64,000 nt of DNA from Maricaulis maris MCS10 (GCF_000014745.1 NC_008347.1:1745501-1809500); one strand, 5' to 3'. Positions 19,374 to 28,287 are shown, numbered from the stretch's first letter. Translations and numbers: made by a program. The notes: generated by a model from the sequence alone, not told the origin.

Positions 19374-20137
19374 GGTCTGACCCTGATTCCTTCACCATCA
19401 AGCCAGGACTTCAACTGCCCGATCTCGATGACCCCCTTGTGAAACACGCTGGCGGCCAGCGCACCATCGACCTTGGCAAGTTCGAACACGGATTTGAAGT
19501 GCTCTTTCCGTCCGGCGCCGCCCGAGGCGATCAAAGGTGTGGAACACATCGCACGGGCCGCCTCCAATTGCGCGATATCATAGCCGTCGCGGACACCGTC
19601 CTGGTCCATGCAGTTGAGCACGACCTCACCCGCTCCGCGGTCGACGCCCTCGCCGATCCAGTCAAGCGTGCGGCGGTGACCGGCAAAACTCTTGTCCGGG
19701 TCACCGGTGTATTGGTGGACCCGCCAGGCGCCCTCGATCATGCGGCTGTCGACGCCCAGTACCACGCACTGGCTGCCGAACTCGGCGGCGAGCCGGTCAA
19801 TGATGGTCGGGTCCTCGAGCGCTGGCGTGTTGACCGAGATCTTGTCGGCACCGGCAAACAGGCGGGCCCGGGCATCATCAACCGAGCGAATCCCGCCGGC
19901 GACGCAGAAGGGAATGTCCAGCTCGCGAGCCACGGCGCTGACCCATTCCGGCTCCACCGTCCGGCCACGGGCGCTGGCGGCGATGTCGTAGAAGACCAGC
20001 TCGTCGGCCCCCTCGCGGGCATAGCGGCGGGCCAGATCGACAATATCGCCGACATCTTCATGGTCCCGGAAACGCACGCCCTTGACCACGCGACCGTCGC
20101 GCACGTCGAGACAGGGAATTAAGCGTCGCGCAAGCAT
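19370..20137 (-). CDS. hisF: Imidazole glycerol phosphate synthase, cyclase subunit
   Basis: 255-residue (beta/alpha)8 barrel. [16 protein letters not shown] carries the first catalytic Asp, and VLGVDSRM is near the second. It uses ammonia from HisH to form imidazole glycerol phosphate and AICAR. Its start lies 19 bases inside the 3' end of hisA. Confidence 0.97.
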   Translation of the reverse strand: MLARRLIPCLDVRDGRVVKGVRFRDHEDVGDIVDLARRYAREGADELVFYDIAASARGRTVEPEWVSAVARELDIPFCVAGGIRSVDDARARLFAGADKISVNTPALEDPTIIDRLAAEFGSQCVVLGVDSRMIEGAWRVHQYTGDPDKSFAGHRRTLDWIGEGVDRGAGEVVLNCMDQDGVRDGYDIAQLEAARAMCSTPLIASGGAGRKEHFKSVFELAKVDGALAASVFHKGVIEIGQLKSWLDGEGIRVRP

Positions 20138-20853
20138 GCGATCGCCTCCCCGACGGTGAAACGGCCTTCATACAGGGCCTTGCCCGTGATCGCGCCCGCC
20201 GCACCGGCCGCCCGCGCTGCGCGAAGATCGTCCAGCGAAGACACCCCGCCCGAGGCCTGCCAGTCGATATTCGGATAGTCCGTCGCCAGCCGCTTGTAGA
20301 GGGCGATATTGGGGCCCGACAAATCGCCATCGCGACCGATATCGGTGACCAGGGCATGGGCAAGTCCGGTGCCCTCATAAGCCGAGATCACATCGTCCAG
20401 CGTTGTGTCCGCCATGTCGGTCCAGCCTTTCAGCGCGGGACGGTATTGGCCGCCGATCTGGCGTACATCAAGCGCCAGCGTGATCCGGTCACCACCATAA
20501 TTCTGCAGCCAGCCGGCCACCCGGTTTGTGTCCGTGACCGCCAGAGAGCCGATGATCACGCGTTCGACACCGGCTGCCAGCAAGTCCTCGATATCCTCGG
20601 CCGAGCGAACGCCGCCGCCGGTCTGGACACGCAGACCGGTCTCGCAGAGCGAGCGGATCAGCGCGCCCTGCCGGCGGGCGCCATCGCGGGCACCGCTGAG
20701 ATCGACGATATGGACCCAGACGGCACCCGCCTCACCGAACTGTTCAGCAACGCGCATGGGATCATCACCATAGTCGGTCACGGCATCGAAGGCGCCCTTG
20801 TGCAGGCGCACGACACGACCGTCCAAAAGGTCAATCGCTGGATAAAGAATCAT
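20119..20853 (-). CDS. hisA: Phosphoribosylformimino-AICAR ribotide isomerase
   Basis: About 244 residues, a (beta/alpha)8 barrel paralogous to His[17 protein letters not shown] holds the catalytic Asp near residue 8, and VTDIGRDG holds the second. The start at 20853 is chosen because the IDLLDGR strand must begin there; the frame stays open upstream but is not protein-like. It overlaps the hisH stop by four bases. Confidence 0.96.
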   Translation of the reverse strand: MILYPAIDLLDGRVVRLHKGAFDAVTDYGDDPMRVAEQFGEAGAVWVHIVDLSGARDGARRQGALIRSLCETGLRVQTGGGVRSAEDIEDLLAAGVERVIIGSLAVTDTNRVAGWLQNYGGDRITLALDVRQIGGQYRPALKGWTDMADTTLDDVISAYEGTGLAHALVTDIGRDGDLSGPNIALYKRLATDYPNIDWQASGGVSSLDDLRAARAAGAAGAITGKALYEGRFTVGEAIACLRDA

Positions 20854-21449
20854 ACCGAACCCGTTGCAAAATTTGTCAGAATTCGCGCACCGACAATGCC
20901 GGAGCGCTCGGGATGGAACTGGCAGCCGGCGACATTGCCCTTCCGGACGACCGCGGAAATCTCGCGACCATATCGGGCGCTCGCCCGCGTGTGGGACCCC
21001 ACCGGCGCAAAAAACCCGTGCACGAAATAGACATGGGAACCGGGCTCCAGACCGGACAAAAGCGGCTCTTCTCCCGGTGTGAAATCCAGCGTGTTCCAGC
21101 CCATGTGCGGCCACACGCCATCATCCGGCGGCGGCAATTTTTCAATCCGGCCGGGGATCAGGCCCAGACCGTCCACATCCCCCTCGGCCGAGCGCTCGAA
21201 CAGGAGCTGCATGCCCAGACAAATGCCCAGGACCGGGCGGGTTTCGGCTTTCAATGCCGCCTCCCATCCGCGCGCGCACAATTGTTCCATGGCCGGTTTC
21301 GCCGCACCGACGCCAGGCAGGATGAGGCGGTCACAATCGGCAAGCCCGTCCGGGCCTTTCGCAACCTGATAGGCCAACCCTGCCCGTTCCAGGGCAAAAC
21401 GCACCGAGGCCAGGTTGGCGCAACCGGTATCGATCAAGCCAATCATCAC
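20850..21449 (-). CDS. hisH: Imidazole glycerol phosphate synthase, glutaminase subunit
   Basis: 199-residue class I glutamine amidotransferase. The nucleophile Cys is in GICLGMQLL, and the His-Glu pair is in CQFHPERSG. It supplies ammonia to HisF. The start is GTG 21449 or ATG 21446, both overlapping the hisD-hisB stop codon, so it is translationally coupled. Confidence 0.96.
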   Translation of the reverse strand: MMIGLIDTGCANLASVRFALERAGLAYQVAKGPDGLADCDRLILPGVGAAKPAMEQLCARGWEAALKAETRPVLGICLGMQLLFERSAEGDVDGLGLIPGRIEKLPPPDDGVWPHMGWNTLDFTPGEEPLLSGLEPGSHVYFVHGFFAPVGSHTRASARYGREISAVVRKGNVAGCQFHPERSGIVGARILTNFATGSV

Positions 21450-23341
21450 GCCAGCATGCCCTTGGTTGACGGAAGCGCGTCGCCCTCGACCCGCAAGGCC
21501 TGACGCAGGGCGCGCCCGAAAGCCTTGAAACAGCCCTCGACCATGTGATGGGCATTCTCGCCCTCGACCTTGAGGTGGATCGCCGCACCGAGGCTTTCCG
21601 CGATCGAGCGGAAGGCGTGGGCCGTCATTTCGACCGGGAACTCACCGACGAACTCACCGGGAATCTCACCCTCGAACTTCGCGAAAGGACGACCGGACAG
21701 GTCGATCCAGGCCGCCGCGCGGCTTTCATCCATCGGCAATTCGAAGCCGAACCGGCCCAGTCCGCGCTTGTCACCCAGGGCAGCGCGCAGAGCCTCACCG
21801 AAGGTCAGGCAGACATCTTCAATGGTGTGGTGTCCATCGATCTCCAGATCTCCCTCGACCGCGACGTCGAGCGCAAATCCGCCATGACGGGCGACCTGGT
21901 CCAACATGTGGTCGAAATAGCCGATCCCGGTGGCAATGCGGATTGGTCCGTCGCGGTCCAGATTGACGGTGACCGTGACATCGGTCTCCTTGGTCTTGCG
22001 GCGTTTGGTCCCGGCACGCGGGCCGGCATCCGGCGCGACATCGCCCGTATTGGCCCGCTCGCGCCGCAAACGCATGGCGAGACCGTGCGCGTCGAGTTGC
22101 TCCAGCGCCGCCAGGCGTTCGACCGTCGGCGCAAGGGCGACGGCGCCGGCCTCGCTGGCCCGCAGGATGGTTGTGGTCTTCTGGAAGCTCTCCACCGACA
22201 CGCCGCCATGCGCCCGGGCCGCACCGGCTGTGGGCAGGGTGTGGTTGGGCCCGGCGGCATAATCACCGGCCGCTTCAGGCGTCCAGGCCCCGACAAAAAT
22301 CGAGCCCGCATGCCGCACTCCCGCGAGAAGACGCTCGGCGGACTCCGCCTGCAGGATCAGGTGTTCCGGGGCGTAGATGTTGGCGATGTCGATGGCGTCA
22401 TCGACGCTGTCGCAAACCAGTATGGCAGACGCAGCCAGGGCCTCCCGGGCGATCGCCGCGCGGGGCAGGTCTTCGAGCAACTTGGCGACGGATGCGGTCA
22501 CCCGATCCGCCGTTGCGGCGTCAAAACAGACCAGCATCACTTGGGCGGAGGGGTCGTGCTCGGCCTGGCTCAGCAGATCGCTGGCGACGAGGTCAGGGTC
22601 GGCGGTCTCATCGGCGATCACCATGACCTCGCTCGGCCCCGCGGGAAGGTCGACCGCCGGGCCGCCCGGCAGGCTGCTGACATAGGCTTTCGCCGCGGCG
22701 ACATAGGCATTGCCCGGGCCGAAAATCTTGTCGGCTCGCGGCAGTCCGGCAGCACCGAAAGAGAGCGCCGCAATCGCTTGCGCACCGCCGATGGCATAGA
22801 CCTCGTCCAGGCCCAGCAGGTCCGCAGCGGCCAGCAGCGCCGGATTGACGCCGCCATCTCCGGCCGGCGGGGCAACTACCACAATCCGCGGAACCCCGGC
22901 CAGCTGGGCGGGAATCGCCAGCATGATCAGCGAGGAAACCAGCGGCGCGGAACCGGCCGGGACATAGAGCGCCGCCGTGTCGACCGGTGTCGCCCGACGC
23001 GAGGCCGTCACGCCGGGCCAGGTCTCGACACTGTAGCCGCGATAGCCTTGCTGGACGTGAAAACGGCGAACGGCATCGGCCGCGGCCTTGATGGCTTCGG
23101 CATCGCGTGGATCAAGCGCCGCCCGGGCCGCCTTGAGCACACCTTCGGGCACTCGGAAGTCACCCGGGGCGTACCCGTCGAGGCGCTTGGCGTAGGCCCT
23201 CACGGCTTCATCGCCCTGATCACGGATGGCATCGACGATATCGCGCGCAGCCGGACCGGCAGAGCTGCTGCTGGCCGGACGGGTCAGGGCTCGCGTCCGG
23301 GCTTCGGGAGACGCGTCGGTCCAGTTGAGAATGTCGAGCAT
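21446..23341 (-). CDS. hisDB: Fused histidinol dehydrogenase / imidazoleglycerol-phosphate dehydratase
   Basis: One uninterrupted 631-codon frame encodes two pathway enzymes. Residues 1-426 are HisD (GPGNAYVAAAKAYV and the Zn/NAD-site region HDPSAQVML are visible), which oxidises histidinol to histidine. Residues 446-631 are a complete single-domain HisB dehydratase beginning at its usual KRRKTKETD N-terminus, with metal motifs GHHTIEDV and NAHHMVEGC. A 19-residue Ala/Gly/Pro-rich linker joins them. The start at 23341 has GAGG 8 bases upstream. The only in-frame ATG near the junction (22075) has no Shine-Dalgarno, which favours a true fusion over internal initiation. A lost stop codon or a sequence error must be excluded. 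Confidence 0.9.
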   Translation of the reverse strand: MLDILNWTDASPEARTRALTRPASSSSAGPAARDIVDAIRDQGDEAVRAYAKRLDGYAPGDFRVPEGVLKAARAALDPRDAEAIKAAADAVRRFHVQQGYRGYSVETWPGVTASRRATPVDTAALYVPAGSAPLVSSLIMLAIPAQLAGVPRIVVVAPPAGDGGVNPALLAAADLLGLDEVYAIGGAQAIAALSFGAAGLPRADKIFGPGNAYVAAAKAYVSSLPGGPAVDLPAGPSEVMVIADETADPDLVASDLLSQAEHDPSAQVMLVCFDAATADRVTASVAKLLEDLPRAAIAREALAASAILVCDSVDDAIDIANIYAPEHLILQAESAERLLAGVRHAGSIFVGAWTPEAAGDYAAGPNHTLPTAGAARAHGGVSVESFQKTTTILRASEAGAVALAPTVERLAALEQLDAHGLAMRLRRERANTGDVAPDAGPRAGTKRRKTKETDVTVTVNLDRDGPIRIATGIGYFDHMLDQVARHGGFALDVAVEGDLEIDGHHTIEDVCLTFGEALRAALGDKRGLGRFGFELPMDESRAAAWIDLSGRPFAKFEGEIPGEFVGEFPVEMTAHAFRSIAESLGAAIHLKVEGENAHHMVEGCFKAFGRALRQALRVEGDALPSTKGMLA

Positions 23342-23351
23342 GGTCGGGGCC

Positions 23352-24236
23352 TCAGGCGAGCATTTTTTCAATCGGCAGGACAAGGATGGCGCGCGCGCCT
23401 TCCTTCTCCAGGGCTTCCAGGGTCTCCCAGAAGACCCGCTCCCGGCACACGGCGTGGACGGCGACGACATCCTCGCGACCGGCGACCTTGGCGATGGTCG
23501 GAGCGTCGGCACCAGGCAGAAGCGCGCGGATGGCGCCCAGCCTGTCAGTTGGCGCGTTGAGCATGATGTATTTGGTTTGCGACGAAGCGATCACACCCTC
23601 GGACCGACGCATCAGGATGTTGGCGATTGCATCGGTATCATCGGCACGGCCGGATTTGCGCCGGATCAGGACCGCCTCACTTCGCAAGACGGTCTCAAAG
23701 GCTTTCAGGCCATTGGCCTGCAAGGTCGCACCGGAGGACACCAGGTCACAGATTGCGTCGGCGATCCGCAGACGCGGCGCCACCTCGACCGAGCCGCGCA
23801 TCTCGACAATCTCGGCCTTGACGCCGCGGTCAGCGATATATTGCGCGGTCAATGCCGGATAGGAGGTCGCCACTGCCTTGCCCTCGAGATCGGCAACCGT
23901 GCGGATCGAGCCATCATCGGGAGCGGCGAGCTTCAGCGTGCAGCCGGCAAAACCCAGACGCAAGGCGACCTCAAGTTCGCGGGCTCGGCCACCGGCCGCC
24001 TGTTCCTCGGCGAGGACATTCTCGCCGACAATTCCGTAATCACAAGCGCCGCTGCCGACGAAATTGGGGATGTCGTCATCGCGGACCAGCATCAGGTCGA
24101 CCGGCATGTTCTCGGCCCGCTGGTGCAACTTGTCGCGACCATAGGCGAAGCGGAGTCCGCAACGCTTGAGGAGGTCCATCCCCCCTTCGGCCAGACGGCC
24201 CTTGCTTTGAACGGCTATGCGCAAACGGGACGTCAC
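23352..24236 (-). CDS. hisG: ATP phosphoribosyltransferase, long form
   Basis: 294 residues. Catalyses ATP + PRPP to phosphoribosyl-ATP, the committed step. It is the long HisG form with a C-terminal regulatory domain, normally inhibited by histidine, so no HisZ is needed. RIAVQSKGRLAEGG starts the protein, and the phosphate-binding region is near GSVEVAPRLRIADAICDLVSS (counted about 150-170). Its ATG overlaps the stop of the upstream TrpR-like gene (ATGA). Confidence 0.95.
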   Translation of the reverse strand: MTSRLRIAVQSKGRLAEGGMDLLKRCGLRFAYGRDKLHQRAENMPVDLMLVRDDDIPNFVGSGACDYGIVGENVLAEEQAAGGRARELEVALRLGFAGCTLKLAAPDDGSIRTVADLEGKAVATSYPALTAQYIADRGVKAEIVEMRGSVEVAPRLRIADAICDLVSSGATLQANGLKAFETVLRSEAVLIRRKSGRADDTDAIANILMRRSEGVIASSQTKYIMLNAPTDRLGAIRALLPGADAPTIAKVAGREDVVAVHAVCRERVFWETLEALEKEGARAILVLPIEKMLA

Positions 24237-24550
24237 GATCCGGTCTCCTTGAGGCGGTTGAGAATGGTGCGGTAGCCCTGCCAGGGTTCCTGGCTGAGAA
24301 AACGGGCAACACGGGTCACGGTGGTGGTACTGGCGCCCGTCATTTCGGATATTTCACGATAGGAATGCCCGCCCTCGGCCAACAGGCCGGCCACACGCCA
24401 GCGCTCGGTCAGCGTCTTCATCTCGCCCGGGGTCAGGAGATCGCGCAAAAAGCGCTCGGCCTCCCCGGCGTCCTTCAGGGCGAGTATGGCGGCGCTCAAG
24501 GCGCTGAGATCGGTGGGTCCGTCACTGCGGCCCGCTGCGGGATCGGTCAT
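24233..24550 (-). CDS. TrpR/YerC-YecD-like regulator heading the his operon
   Basis: 105 residues related to the trp repressor fold. LLTPGEMKTLTERWRVAGLL corresponds to the dimer and helix region, and YREISEMTGASTTTVTRV is the helix-turn-helix. Similar YerC/YecD proteins are predicted repressors of histidine biosynthesis (HisR) in several bacteria. The first gene of the operon, it overlaps hisG by four bases. AAGGAG lies 9 bases before the ATG, and a perfect 18-bp palindrome begins 30 bases upstream. Autoregulation with histidine as corepressor is the likely mechanism, by inference. Confidence 0.85.
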   Translation of the reverse strand: MTDPAAGRSDGPTDLSALSAAILALKDAGEAERFLRDLLTPGEMKTLTERWRVAGLLAEGGHSYREISEMTGASTTTVTRVARFLSQEPWQGYRTILNRLKETGS

Positions 24551-24579
24551 GGGTTTGGCTCCTTGAGGGCGGGTATAGC

Positions 24580-24597
24580 GTGTTAGCGCGCTAACAC
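24580..24597. promoter_or_regulatory. Candidate HisR operator, perfect 18-bp palindrome
   Basis: GTGTTAGCGCGCTAACAC is identical on both strands and lies between a plausible -35 (TTGTGT) and -10 (TATACC) of the his operon promoter. Its position directly in front of a TrpR-like gene makes it the obvious operator for that protein. Confidence 0.8.
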
Positions 24598-24664
24598 AAT
24601 AACAAATATCACCGAACTGCAGCGCCAGGCCGGCATTGCTGATCGGGACGGTCTGATCCTATAT

Positions 24665-24680
24665 GTGCAGAGCTACGCAA
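24665..24680. promoter_or_regulatory. BigR/SqrR-type operator, site 1
   Basis: GTGC-AGAGCTAC-GCAA at the 5' end of the ArsR-family gene. It shares spacing and the TACGCAA half with site 2 in front of the persulfide dioxygenase. Consistent with autorepression. It overlaps the most upstream possible start codon, which argues for a later start. Confidence 0.6.
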
Positions 24681-24695
24681 TTAATGGATCGCGAC

Positions 24696-25010
24696 ATGCA
24701 GTATGATGAAATGACGCCCATGGCGGAAACGATCGCGGACCTGATGAAGACGCTCGCCCATCCCAGCCGGCTGCTGGCGCTGTGTGCGATGATGGAGAAG
24801 GAACGCTCGGTCGGCGAGCTTGCGACGGCGCTTGGCATGCGCGATCAGGCAATGTCCCAGCAATTGGCCATCCTGCGCAATAAGGGGCTGGTCTCCACGA
24901 GGCGGGACGGCCAGACCATCTATTATGGCCTCGCCGACGCCCGGATCGAAACAGTGATGGCGGCGCTCTACGCGACCTATTGCGCCGCGGAGACGACCGC
25001 AAAGCCCTAA
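24696..25010 (+). CDS. bigR: ArsR-family repressor, BigR/SqrR-like persulfide sensor
   Basis: About 104 residues with the ArsR winged helix (LGMRDQAMSQQLAILRNKGLVSTRR). Two cysteines, C30 in LLALCAMM and C96 in LYATYCAA, are 66 residues apart. This matches the two redox cysteines of BigR/SqrR that form a disulfide or polysulfide bridge when sulfide rises and release DNA. No metal-site cysteine cluster was seen. Start codons at 24663, 24684 and 24696 are all possible; 24696 has a weak GGA upstream and clears the operator. Its stop overlaps that of the convergent rhodanese gene. Confidence 0.85.
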   Translation: MQYDEMTPMAETIADLMKTLAHPSRLLALCAMMEKERSVGELATALGMRDQAMSQQLAILRNKGLVSTRRDGQTIYYGLADARIETVMAALYATYCAAETTAKP

Positions 25011-25534
25011 CGGGACCGCAAACCCAGCCCGGCGAAGAAGCGGCTGAACGGACAAAAGCCGGTCAGTCTCGCCTGAAACAGCAGGACAGCAACACCCGCC
25101 GCAAGGATCAGCCACCAGGGCGAGACCGACGCTGCCAGGCCGACCGAAATCACAACCAGCACGGTCGCGCTTGCGGCGACAGCCTGTGGAACCGTCAACC
25201 CTGATGCACCCCGATCAGCCCGTTCCGTCGGGAGACCGGCCGCCTTCCATTTGAGGATGCCGCCCCTCATATGGCCGGCAAGCTCGATCCCTTGTGATCG
25301 GCACATGTCCAGCGCCCGCGCCGAGCGCACGCCGGAGCGGCAGTGAAGCACCACCGCACAGCCCTCGCCTTCAGGAATCTCACCCGGCCGAAACCGGGAC
25401 AGTGGCACCAGCAAGGCCTCGGGGATGCGCTCCGACGCATGCTCGCCCGGCTCGCGCACGTCGATCAGCCGATAGCGTCCGGCTTTCAGACCCGCCTGTA
25501 TTTCCGCCGGTTCAAATTCCGTATGGTCTGTCAT
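25007..25534 (-). CDS. Rhodanese domain fused to membrane DUF2892-like tail
   Basis: About 175 residues. The N-terminal rhodanese domain has active-site Cys65 in the loop CRSGVRS and the substrate Asp-Arg region LIDVREPGEH. Two hydrophobic helices follow (about 117-150), ending TGFCPFSRFF, the YgaP/DUF2892 pattern. It probably moves sulfane sulfur near the membrane in sulfide detoxification. GGAGG is 6 bases before the ATG. Divergent from the persulfide dioxygenase with a shared operator in the 131-bp gap. Confidence 0.88.
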   Translation of the reverse strand: MTDHTEFEPAEIQAGLKAGRYRLIDVREPGEHASERIPEALLVPLSRFRPGEIPEGEGCAVVLHCRSGVRSARALDMCRSQGIELAGHMRGGILKWKAAGLPTERADRGASGLTVPQAVAASATVLVVISVGLAASVSPWWLILAAGVAVLLFQARLTGFCPFSRFFAGLGLRSR

Positions 25535-25593
25535 AGTGCGCCTCCATTCTACCATTCGCCCGAAGCGGGCCGCCGCCCCTTGCATTATCGTAG

Positions 25594-25609
25594 TTGCATA
25601 GTTACGCAA
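25594..25609. promoter_or_regulatory. BigR/SqrR-type operator, site 2
   Basis: TTGC-ATAGTTAC-GCAA in the gap between the rhodanese and persulfide dioxygenase genes, matching site 1 in arrangement. One repressor dimer here could control both directions. Confidence 0.65.
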
Positions 25610-25665
25610 ATAACTTATATGCAGGATAGACAACGGTTCAACAGACAGACCGAAAGGCCGGGCAC

Positions 25666-26535
25666 ATGACCCAGACACCCACCGTCAAAGCCTTCTTCGA
25701 TGAAGACACCTTCACCGTCAGCTATGTCGTGTCCGATCCAGAAACCCGTAAAGCTGCGATCATCGACTCGGTACTCGATTTCGATCCGGCCTCGGGACGC
25801 ACGGCGACACGCTCCGCCGACGCCTTGCTCGACCATGTCCGCCGCGAAGGCCTTACGGTCGACTGGATCCTGGAAACCCATGTTCATGCCGACCACCTCT
25901 CCGCTGCGCCCTACCTGGCGCGCGAGACAGGCGGCCGGATTGGCATCGGCTCCCATGTGACCCATGTGCAGTCGGTATTCGGAGACCTGTTTCATGCTGG
26001 CTCGGATTTCGCGCGGGATGGCTCGCAATTCGGGCATTTGTTCGAGGATGGCGAGCGTTTCTCGATCGGCTCGATCGAAGCTGAAACCATCTACACTCCG
26101 GGCCATACGCCGGCCTGCATGGTCTATCATATCGGCGACGTGGCCTTTGTCGGCGACACGCTGTTCATGCCCGATTTCGGTACCGCCCGGTGTGACTTCC
26201 CCGGCGGCGATGCGCGTGCCTTGTACAAGTCCATCCAGAAAATCTTCGCCCTGCCCGACAGCACGACGCTCTACATGTGTCATGATTACAAGGCACCGGG
26301 TCGGGATCATTTCGCCTGGGAAACTACCGTCGCTGACCAGAAGGCGCGCAATATCCATGTTCATTCGGGTACGACCGAGGACGAATTTGTCGCCATGCGC
26401 ACCGCGCGCGATGCCGAACTCGCCATGCCGCGCCTGATCCTGCCTTCGGTTCAGGTCAATATGCGCGCCGGCAATCTGCCGGAACCGGAGGACAATGGCC
26501 GACGCTATTTGAAAATCCCGCTGGATTCGGTCTGA
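25666..26535 (+). CDS. blh: Persulfide dioxygenase-like metallo-beta-lactamase-fold protein
   Basis: 289 residues of the MBL fold. The metal motif THVHADHL gives H72, H74, D76 and H77, with further ligands in PGHTPACM and VGDTLF, and a late H in MCHDY. This resembles Blh/ETHE1-type persulfide dioxygenases, which use one iron to oxidise glutathione persulfide to sulfite. The neighbouring BigR-like repressor, rhodanese and anion transporter fit that role. Cytoplasmic. Followed three bases later by the SulP gene. Confidence 0.88.
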   Translation: MTQTPTVKAFFDEDTFTVSYVVSDPETRKAAIIDSVLDFDPASGRTATRSADALLDHVRREGLTVDWILETHVHADHLSAAPYLARETGGRIGIGSHVTHVQSVFGDLFHAGSDFARDGSQFGHLFEDGERFSIGSIEAETIYTPGHTPACMVYHIGDVAFVGDTLFMPDFGTARCDFPGGDARALYKSIQKIFALPDSTTLYMCHDYKAPGRDHFAWETTVADQKARNIHVHSGTTEDEFVAMRTARDAELAMPRLILPSVQVNMRAGNLPEPEDNGRRYLKIPLDSV

Positions 26536-26538
26536 GCC

Positions 26539-28287
26539 ATGGCCTGGCTGCGGCGCCTCCTGCCCGGACTTGAATGGCTCGACGGCTATGACGGTCATCG
26601 ACTGACCCAGGACGGTCTGGCCAGCCTGGTCACCGCCATCCTGCTGATCCCGCAAAGCCTGGCCTATGCCCTCCTTGCCGGCCTGCCACCGCAAGCCGGG
26701 CTTTACGCCTCCATCGCGCCCCTGGTCGCCTATGCCCTGTTCGGGTCCAGCCGTGTGCTGGCGGTTGGGCCTGTAGCGGTGATCTCATTGATGACCGCAG
26801 CCGCGATCGGTTCGCTTGGCCTGACAGACCCGGCCGACCTGATGGCCGCCGCCGGCGCCCTCGCTTTGCTGTCCAGCGTCTTCCTCTTGTTGTTCGGCGT
26901 GTTCCGGCTGGGCAGTGTCGCCAATTTCCTGTCCCGCCCGGTGGTGGAAGCCTTCATCACGGCATCGACCGTACTCATCATCGCCAGCCAGCTTCGCCAC
27001 TTTCTCGGTGTGGAGATGGAGGGCGCGACAATCCCGGAACTGGTGGTTTCGCTGATCCGCCAGTTCGACGGGATCAATACCACGGCGCTGGCAATGGGCG
27101 TGATTAGCCTGGCCTTTCTCCTGGCCTCGCGCTCACTCCTGCCCAACCTGCTGGAGCGGACCGGACTGGCGACATCCCATATCAGCATCCTGACCCGGAT
27201 CGCCCCGGCCGCCCTCGTCGCGCTGACGGCGCTGACGGCCTGGGCCTTCGGACTGCAGGAGCGGACCGGCCTGTCGATTGTCGGCGAACTGCCCTCCGGC
27301 CTGCCACCTTTCGCCTTTCCGATCGTGCCACTGGAGACCTGGCGGGCGCTGATCGGACCGGCGGCGCTGATTTCTCTGGTCGGCTTTGTCGAGAGCGTAT
27401 CGGTTGGACAATCGCTCGCCGCGCGTCGCCGCGAGACCATCAATCCGAACCGGGAATTGCTCGGTCTGGGCGCAGCCAATGCGGCCGCGGCCTTCACCGG
27501 CGGCTATCCGGTCACCGGCGGGTTCGCGCGCTCGGTGGTGAATGAGTCGGCGGGCGCTGAAACACCGGTCGCCGGTGTCTTCACGGCGCTCATCATTCTC
27601 CTCGTCGCCGCCTTCCTCACTCCGCTTTTCCACCATCTCCCGAAAGCGGCCCTCGCCGCGACGATTCTGGCAGCGATCTGGCGGATGGCGAATTTCCATG
27701 ACGCCTGGCTGGCCTGGAAATACTCCCATGCCGACGGGGCCGCGGCCTTCCTGACCTTGGTCGGCGTGCTTTTCCTCGGGGTCGAGATCGGTCTGACCCT
27801 GGGCGTCGCCCTGTCGGTCGGGCTCGTTCTCCAGCGCACGATGCGACCGCACTGGGCGGAGGTCGGACAGGTCCCGCGCACCCATCACTTCCGCAATATC
27901 AACCGGCATGAGGTGATCTGTTCGCCGCATGTGGTGTCGCTGCGGATCGACGAGGCGCTCTATTTCGCCAATGCGCGCTTTCTGGAAGACCTCGCCGGCG
28001 AGATCATCGCCCGTGAAAGCCGTCCGACCGACCTCGTCCTGCTGTTTGCCGCCGTCAATTTCGTTGATGCGAGCGCCCTTGGCAGCCTGCGGGTGATCAA
28101 TGCCCGTCTCGGGGATGCCGGGGTCAAACTCCACCTGTCCGAGGTCAAGGGCCCGGTCGCTGACAAGCTGCTCGAGGCGGGTTTCTACGAGGAATTGTCC
28201 GGCGAGGTTTTCCTGTCCCACTACGCCGCCATGCGGACACTCGACCCGGCAACCACCTTGCGCGCGGAGGGCGTTTCACCGGATTGA
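26539..28287 (+). CDS. SulP-family anion transporter with STAS domain
   Basis: 582 residues. The N-terminal transmembrane core (about 20-430) holds 10-14 hydrophobic segments including the signature LIPQSLAYALLAGLPPQAGLY. The C-terminal STAS domain (about 445-560) contains FVDASALGSL. It starts three bases after the persulfide dioxygenase stop and so is cotranscribed. It may export or import sulfite, sulfate or thiosulfate made by persulfide oxidation. The exact ion and direction are not readable. Confidence 0.9.
   Translation: MAWLRRLLPGLEWLDGYDGHRLTQDGLASLVTAILLIPQSLAYALLAGLPPQAGLYASIAPLVAYALFGSSRVLAVGPVAVISLMTAAAIGSLGLTDPADLMAAAGALALLSSVFLLLFGVFRLGSVANFLSRPVVEAFITASTVLIIASQLRHFLGVEMEGATIPELVVSLIRQFDGINTTALAMGVISLAFLLASRSLLPNLLERTGLATSHISILTRIAPAALVALTALTAWAFGLQERTGLSIVGELPSGLPPFAFPIVPLETWRALIGPAALISLVGFVESVSVGQSLAARRRETINPNRELLGLGAANAAAAFTGGYPVTGGFARSVVNESAGAETPVAGVFTALIILLVAAFLTPLFHHLPKAALAATILAAIWRMANFHDAWLAWKYSHADGAAAFLTLVGVLFLGVEIGLTLGVALSVGLVLQRTMRPHWAEVGQVPRTHHFRNINRHEVICSPHVVSLRIDEALYFANARFLEDLAGEIIARESRPTDLVLLFAAVNFVDASALGSLRVINARLGDAGVKLHLSEVKGPVADKLLEAGFYEELSGEVFLSHYAAMRTLDPATTLRAEGVSPD

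Noticed and set aside
22006-22075. Separate hisB with its own internal start at ATG 22075
   Set aside because: No Shine-Dalgarno precedes it, and it lies inside the HisD C-terminal helix. Readthrough as one protein is the simpler reading, though not proven.
21545-23560. A 671-codon open frame opposite hisD-hisB
   Set aside because: It is the antisense shadow of a conserved gene. The composition is Arg/Gly/Asp-rich with no family resemblance, a common artefact in GC-rich DNA.
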